Part shown: positions 58,801 to 64,000 of the stretch, one piece after another | Layout: every line of letters starts with the position of its first letter | Numbering within the stretch: the stretch's first letter is position 1 | NCBI GenBank assembly: GCA_036426205.1 | Contig: WSYH01000139.1 | Span: forward strand, 186,001 to 250,000 | DNA from: Ascaphus truei | Taxonomy: Eukaryota; Chordata; Amphibia; Anura; Ascaphidae | Direction: 5' to 3' | DNA length: 64,000 nucleotides | Position numbers and translations under genes: made by a program | The notes under the pieces: model-generated | The model's input: the letters and a program-made list of their open reading frames with translations, nothing else | Told to the model about the DNA's origin: nothing | Database searches by the model: none

Positions 58801-59844
58801 TCCATAGTATCAATCACTTTCTAATTAATAATATACACTTATAGTGGATTATACTATATATATATTTTGAAATAGTCAATTATATTAACATATTTATGTT
58901 TTAAGACTAGATGCTTATGTTGTTTTGTCTGTATCAGTTAGTTATGTGTTTAGTTTTTGTTATTCGTCCAGTGTATACAGCTGAGGATTCAGACTTGCAG
59001 TAGCACAAGTAGTACCAACATGAACCATCTTATGCGCATGTGCTTGATCGCATTATTATGCCCAAGAACTACTTCACTTGCCCATTGCGCATGTGCATCA
59101 GACTGCAGGTGAATTTAATCAAATAATTCAGACTCTCTATTTAAGGGACTCTGATGACTTTTAATACCATATACCCCTGAGGTAGAAAGCAGAGAGCTTT
59201 TGAAAGCGTAGGGTGGCGATCTCAGCACTCCTGACCACTGTGGTTGGCGATTTCCTCCACGTATGACGAAGATCTACGTTTGTGCTAATCAGCTAGCCTG
59301 CCGCTCGTGAGGGGGAGCCGAATCAGCTTCTGCTGTTCCAGACCAGTGGGCGTCCTTTCCAGTGTGCCGCGTGAGATTCTGCACGCAGGCTGCGGCACAC
59401 ATCAACGGAGACGCCCGCGAGCAGGAATCAGCTTACAGCATCGAGAGGGGATACTCTCTAAATTATCCACTGCCTGCTGTACCTTTCCAATCTGGATGAT
59501 CCATCTGGTGAGTGGGCATTGCATCTGTTACCATCGGTGCTGCGGACTGCTCTAATCACTTTTTATTTTAATATGTCCATATTGTTGTTATGTCTATGTA
59601 TGCCATGAATTGTTATTAAATGCTTTTACTGTTTATTTTCACCTATCTGTTTCTCAGCTGATATATGTTGTCTTAAGTGTTGTTTGTCCTATTGCCAACA
59701 GTATTATGCTATGTGTCGTGCTTTCTCTCCTTTTTTAAGCACATCGTGAGGAGCTACGTTCCACCTTCCAACAGGCTTGGTTTTTATATATCCTTTTTAT
59801 AATTATTGTTATCCTAGGCGCCTCCAGATACATATCTTTTTCCA
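55815..59844 (+). mobile_element. Penelope-like element in duplication copy 2
   Basis: The same insertion as at 46036-50107, with the right target duplication visible at 59845-59860. The left boundary is blurred by indels (approximate). RT and endonuclease segments are recognisable but frameshifted. SFWIYELRTLSPMGL survives near the end (58450-58536). The ribozyme-like motif near 59176-59210 has lost core bases (CTGAGGT, GAAAGCG). Confidence 0.8.
56838..58262. mobile_element. Palindromic insertion, copy 2
   Basis: Copy of the foldback insert. The centre at about 57590-57603 is a perfect short palindrome (CTTCTTCTTGAAGAAG). Its presence in both units shows that the insertion predates the duplication or that both copies represent one locus. 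Confidence 0.75.
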
Positions 59845-60074
59845 TGTATTTACTATATATGCTCAAATTGCCACATATTCTCTCATGTATACTCCATTAT
59901 TGGTACATTCCCTCCAGATTTCAATGTGTAGCATAATAATCCAAAGCTTTAAAGTATCACAACCTTGTATCACTATATAAACCTGAATAACACAATTGTG
60001 AAACATGTCTATCAGAAGAAAAGATCTTTCTCATAAACTCAAAACTAAATGATTATCAGGAAGCATCCTTGACC

Positions 60075-60584
60075 TCATCTTCCTCACTTGGCAGAGTTCT
60101 GAAATATATGACAAAACTGGTTTATTACAAACATTAATGCTAAGTATGGTGTATTACTCTGCAAGTATAGGTTAGATAAAAGAAAATATGTTTTGTGACT
60201 ACAGATAAATCTCAACTACTTCAGATGCAATTATGTTGTGGGTAGAGAAAATGTGATACGGCTGTAATTACAGAATATTAATGATAGAGAAACACTTGCA
60301 CAGATTGTACCATTGAGTGTGTGTTTGTGTGTGTGTATTGAGATATCTGAATTCAGATCAATACAATGTCAGTTTACATGGAGTGTTTCTCATGTGTGAC
60401 TGTTGATTACCTTTTTTCACCCACCATGATGTAATTCCCTCACTTTTTGTAAAAATAGTAAATAAAACTCAATCGGATAATGAGCATCAGTTGTTAATTA
60501 TCGTCCTTAGATTATGAGTTATATTTTGTGCAATCCACCTTCTTGCAATAGAAGGTAAACATATTAAAACAGCAGAACAGACTG
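60075..60584. other. Upstream DNA, nothing recognised
   Basis: AT-rich sequence between the duplication and the LINE, with a short TG run at 60318-60338. This is the true right flank of the duplicated unit. Confidence 0.5.
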
Positions 60585-61855
60585 CATTGTGTCCTGGATC
60601 TCCTCTTATCTCTCCCATCGTACTTTCAGTGTCTCTTTTGCTAACACCTCCTCCTCCTCTATTGATCTCTCTAATGAGGTACCCCAGGGCTATGTCATGG
60701 GACCCCTTCTCTTTTCTCTTTACACACTCTCTCTAGGTGACCTAATCACATCTTTTGGGTTTAAATATCACCTCTATGCTGACGACACACAAATTTACCT
60801 TTCAACCCCTGACCTTACACCTGCTATACAGACCAAAGTTTCTGAATGCCTCTCTGGAATATCATCCTGGATGGCCACCCGCCGACTGAAACTTAACATG
60901 GCAAAAACAGAGCTCCTTATACTTCCTCTCAAACCTGGCCCTACTACATCCTTCCACATTTCTATTGGAAATACGATCATTTACCCACTACACTTGATTC
61001 CTCTCTCTCATTCTCCTCTTATATTCAAAACGTTTCTAAAACCTGTCGCTTTTTCCTCCGCAATATCACAAAGATACGCCCTTTCCTCTGTTACTCGACT
61101 GCTAAAACTCTGACTCAGACCCTCATTCTCTCACGTCTCAATTACTGCAACCTCCTCTGTCCGGCCTTCCTGCCTCTCACCTGTCTCCCCTACAATTTAT
61201 CCTAAACGCTGCTGCCAGAATCACTCTACTCTTTCCTAAATCTGTCTCCGCATCTCCCCTCCTGAAATCCCTCTCCTGGCTTGCGATCAAATCCCGTATC
61301 TCACACTCAATTCTCCTCCTCACTTTTAAAGCTTTACATTCTTCTGCCCCTCCTTACATCTCAGCCCTAATTTCTCGCTATGCACCATCCCGACTCTTGC
61401 GTTCTTCTCAAGGATGTCTTCTTGTATCTAAAGCTCTCTCCCGCCTTAAACCTTTCTCACTTTCTGCCCCGCACCTCTGGAATGCCCTTCCCCTCAATAC
61501 CCGACTAGTACACTCTCTATCCACCTTTAAGACCCACCTTAAGACACATCTGCATAAAGAAGCATATGTATAGCACTGGATAATCCTGGACACGATACAT
61601 AAAGCTTGGCCCCCTGCAGACGCACTTACTAGAATTCCCTCCTGCTGTCTCTGTACGTTCTCCCTACCTACCAATTAGATTGTAAGCTCCTCGGAGCAGG
61701 TACTCCTCTTCCTTAATGTTACTTTTACTTACTGCACTTATTCCCATGACCTGTTATTTATATTATTTGTTATTTATATGATATCTATTACTACTGTGAA
61801 GCGCTATGTACATTTATGGCGCTATATAAATAAAGACATACATACAATACAATAA
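60585..61855 (+). mobile_element. 5'-truncated L2-like LINE
   Basis: Reverse transcriptase C-terminal half: [42 protein letters not shown] (catalytic YADD), then [18 protein letters not shown]. After 61113 the protein continues through frameshifts as SRLNYCNLL, then APHLWNALP and FKTHLKTHL, the L2/CR1-type C-terminus. The 3' UTR holds GCGCTATGTACATTTATGGC and ends in an ATAC-type tail. It starts inside RT, so it is 5'-truncated. Confidence 0.85.
60589..61113 (+). pseudogene. L2-like reverse transcriptase fragment
   Basis: Longest open part of the LINE, 174 codons. It contains RT palm motifs B (SNEVPQG) and C (YADD). The N-terminal RT part and the endonuclease are missing, and the last 40 residues are already out of the family frame. 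Confidence 0.8.
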
Positions 61856-61859
61856 AAAA

Positions 61860-62515
61860 AAATGTAAGTACAGATTTTAAGCAGGGTGTCTCTGGAGCAG
61901 AACTGTGTTAATTTCAGCTCCGGGGACTCCCGGCTCCCAGAGATACTTACCTCTGTAATGTTGCTGGAATACCTGTGAAGTTTAAATGTCTCAGTCACCC
62001 TGGCCAATAGGAAGCCATAATTGTGGAAATCACGGTTCCTATTGGCAAGCGTGATGCGGGACATTTAAGACACCATTATGTTAGGAACACAGTTCCCTAA
62101 CTGCATAGATACCAGCACCACTACGGAGGTATGTATATCTGCAAGCAGGGGATTCCTGGGGATGAAATGAAATGAACCCCCTGCTTCAAACCACACACAT
62201 AAATTATATAATGCATATACTGTATTATATATATAATATAACATCATTTATAATATAATATAAAAATATAATATATTATATAGTATAATATAGTATAATA
62301 TATATATTATATACACATAAACAACTTTGCAAAGCGTCATAAGAACGTTGGATACGCCGTTTTGGCGTTGTAAAAATGAACATAGGTATGCATTGCCTAG
62401 CGTTGGATAAGCCATTCGTTGTAAAGCGAAGCGTTGTAAAACGAGGACTGCCTGTATAGTATTTGGTCTCCCTTGGTTGTGTGCCCACAACCCTACTGCT
62501 GACTGGTTAAAGGGG
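61860..62515. repeat. Interspersed repeat fragments and AT palindrome
   Basis: 61870-61955 and 62110-62190 carry the CAGGGGGT/CCCCCTGCTT module. 62210-62310 is an AT-only palindromic stretch. 62325-62460 is a repeat with TACGCCGTTTTGGCGTTGTA and AAACGAGGACTGCCTGTATA. No gene. Confidence 0.5.
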
Positions 62516-62559
62516 AAGTGACCACATGGGGCCAGCGATGTCATGGGACTTGCTTGCCT

Positions 62560-63290
62560 GTACCTCATCCCAGCTCTGACTTACCGCTGTCATCTGTATC
62601 TCTCCCCGATGGCCTTACACTTACACACCAGGATTTTGGGGAAGTTTTCAACAAGAAGCAAACTGAGGGGATACTACTGCATCAGGCAATTAATGACCCA
62701 ATCTACGTGTTTCCAGGAGCCATTCCACCGTCTCAGACTATTTCAGCAGTTTTTTCTACTCTTCCATCATTCACCTCCATATCTGGAAGTCCCGCGGCAG
62801 AAGACAAAGTCCAGGAGCTAAAGTCTTTCTGGAGGTGGATGCATGCAAACATAACTAAAGCCTCCCTTCAGCAGAAGGATCGCGCGGATAAGTATTGGCA
62901 GCCAGCCCCACAGTTCCAGGTTGGAGATCTTGTATGGTTATCCGTCTGAAGTGTCCTTCCCTGAAGCTCGGGCCCAGGTTCATAGGTCCCTACAAGATTG
63001 CGAAACAAGTAAACCCGGTCACGTTTAATTTGGAGTTACCAGGTCCCCTAAAGATTTCTCCGGTCTTTCATGTGTCTCTCCTAAAGGCGGTGGCCTGTAA
63101 CATCTCCTCTTCTGCTCCCACCCTCCCAGGCCCTGTTCCAGTAGATAGCCAAGTGGAGTATGTAACTCGTCGGATCCTGCATTCCCGTAAGTCTCGAGGA
63201 AGTCTCCAGTACCTTGTATCCTGGAGGGGATACGGTCCAGAGGAGAATTCTTGGGTGAAGGCTAGTGATGGGGGGGGGGGGGGTTACTAT
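62560..63290 (+). mobile_element. Internally deleted Ty3/gypsy chromovirus
   Basis: The first part (62620-62735) reads DFGEVFNKKQTEGI and FPGAIPP, which fits the region just before the gypsy RT domain. It then passes directly into late integrase (FWRWMHANITKASLQQKDRADKYW, QFQVGDLVWLS), so RT, RNase H and the integrase core are missing. A small deletion near 62945 shifts the frame to RLKCPSLKLGPRFIGPYKI, the GPY/F module, and FHVSLLK. A chromodomain follows (EYVTRRILHSRKSRG, YLVSWRGYGPEENSWV). A poly-G tract breaks the end. Confidence 0.8.
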
Positions 63291-63368
63291 GAGTCCGGAC
63301 CGGGATTTTGCTCTAGCTCGCCCTCTGTGGCAGGATCCTCCATTTTTTCTCCTGGCAGCTTCCTTTAA
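62895..63368 (+). pseudogene. Integrase GPY/F and chromodomain fragment
   Basis: 157-codon frame. GPY/F motif at LGPRFIGPYKI, then NPVTFNLELPGPLKISPVFHVSLLK, and a chromodomain with the aromatic cage-type residues in Y-LVSWRGYGPEENSW. In chromoviruses the chromodomain steers integration to marked chromatin. It degenerates after a run of G (63269-63283). Confidence 0.8.
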
Positions 63369-63369
63369 A

Positions 63370-64000
63370 AGGACAGCCCTGTAAGGAGGAAGTTGCCAAG
63401 CAAAGTTTCAGTTCATGCTGAAACACCATACTTATCTTTTGTCTTCCTCATTACCAGACCCAGCTACATACCTTGACCACCCCTGTCTTCCACCTGCCTC
63501 GATCTCTGCATTCTCACCGACTACACAACTCTGCTGCCAGCCTTGACCTTCGGCTTAAGACTCACTACTCTATCAGGATTCTGTCCCTTGTCTCAGGTCG
63601 GTTCTTTCATATTCCTACCTCAGCCCTGATGGTCCGTTTCTTGCTGGAGATGAGCATCGTTACACTTACACAGCTTTTTCCATGTCTTACCCGTGTCATC
63701 AATTATAATATTTTTTTTTTTCAATTTTTCCTGCCACATATGTCTTTCTGTGTGTAGAATTCCTGCCAAGTCTGCTGGTTTACTCATCTCCTCCTCTATC
63801 TTTATATTTGAAAAATCTTTTGATTATTTTATCCAATCTTTTATATATCTAAATATACATGACCAATTAAATAGCTTTATATTCGGAATGCCACCTTCCC
63901 TTTGCACTTTGGTAGCATAAGTTTTTTGAGACGTATTCTGTGTTTTTTATTCTTCAAAATAAAATCTGTTGTTAATTTATTAAACAGAATAGGATCTTTT
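63370..64000. other. 3' flank of the chromovirus
   Basis: Probably the element's 3' region or LTR at first (pyrimidine-rich, 63370-63600), then AT-rich DNA. The LTR ends could not be placed. Confidence 0.35.

Larger units (their letters stand above)
50337..60074 (+). repeat. Tandem duplication, copy 2 (indel-rich)
   Basis: Direct repeat of the preceding 9.5 kb, about 220 bp longer overall. It starts AATAAACATTTAAAGGGAAAA and ends CCTTGACC before TCATCTTCC. It matches copy 1 throughout but with many one- or two-base insertions and deletions, including in exon 1, microsatellites and homopolymers. A few stretches are scrambled (about 53033-53085, 54065-54120 and 55310-55440). The last 1.5 kb matches copy 1 much better. 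The pattern resembles raw long-read sequence more than evolutionary divergence. Confidence 0.92.

Noticed and set aside
40824..60074. CRISPR-like or satellite array explanation for the repeats
   Set aside because: Only two 9.5-kb units in direct orientation; no short regular repeat with spacers.

Overview
The window is vertebrate nuclear DNA, most likely from an anuran amphibian. The only cellular gene I can support is the 5' part of EPHA7 (ephrin type-A receptor 7) on the minus strand. Exon 1 (43011-43110) encodes the signal peptide, exon 2 (39060-39124) is a 65-bp linker, and exon 3 (35172-35841) encodes the ephrin-binding domain and the first cysteines of the Cys-rich region. All junctions have GT-AG signals and matching phases (1 and 0, leaving exon 3 in phase 1). 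A TATA motif, GC boxes and CCAAT boxes lie just upstream of exon 1. Everything left of 35171 is the first 35 kb of intron 3; exon 4 is not visible here. No other host gene, tRNA or rRNA was recognised.

The rest is introns and upstream DNA filled with repeats. The amphibian assignment rests on this repertoire together with the EPHA7 protein being close to, but distinct from, the mammalian one. From left to right: short foldback and hAT-like MITEs (0.3-12 kb); a 48-bp minisatellite split in two (5.36-6.65 kb); two solo LTRs of one family in opposite orientation, each with a perfect 5-bp target duplication (13.25-14.57 and 15.79-17.78 kb); single-copy-looking intronic DNA (17.8-21.3 kb); a ribozyme-like repeat complex (22-23.3 kb); an L1-type LINE with an inverted 5' end, itself carrying an 894-bp insertion (23.4-27.5 kb); an LTR element with a SCAN-like gag (27.5-29.3 kb); and more single-copy-looking intron (29.4-35.2 kb). 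Right of EPHA7 there is a 5'-truncated Penelope-like element (46.04-50.11 kb) interrupted by a 1.34-kb palindrome, an L2-like LINE (60.6-61.85 kb) and an internally deleted chromovirus (62.6-63.3 kb).

Two large-scale points stand out. First, 40824-50336 is followed directly by a second copy, 50337-60074. It repeats EPHA7 exon 1, the promoter and the Penelope insertion, but carries dense one-base indels even in exon 1 and in short tandem repeats. This looks like an uncorrected long-read or haplotype duplication in the assembly rather than an old genomic duplication. Second, a hammerhead-ribozyme-like motif (CTGANGA-A-stem-GAAAC) recurs in at least five different mobile elements. The stem sequences differ between elements but stay complementary, and the three best-bounded hosts share 16-18 bp target duplications. 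This suggests one mobilisation system built around the Penelope-like element.
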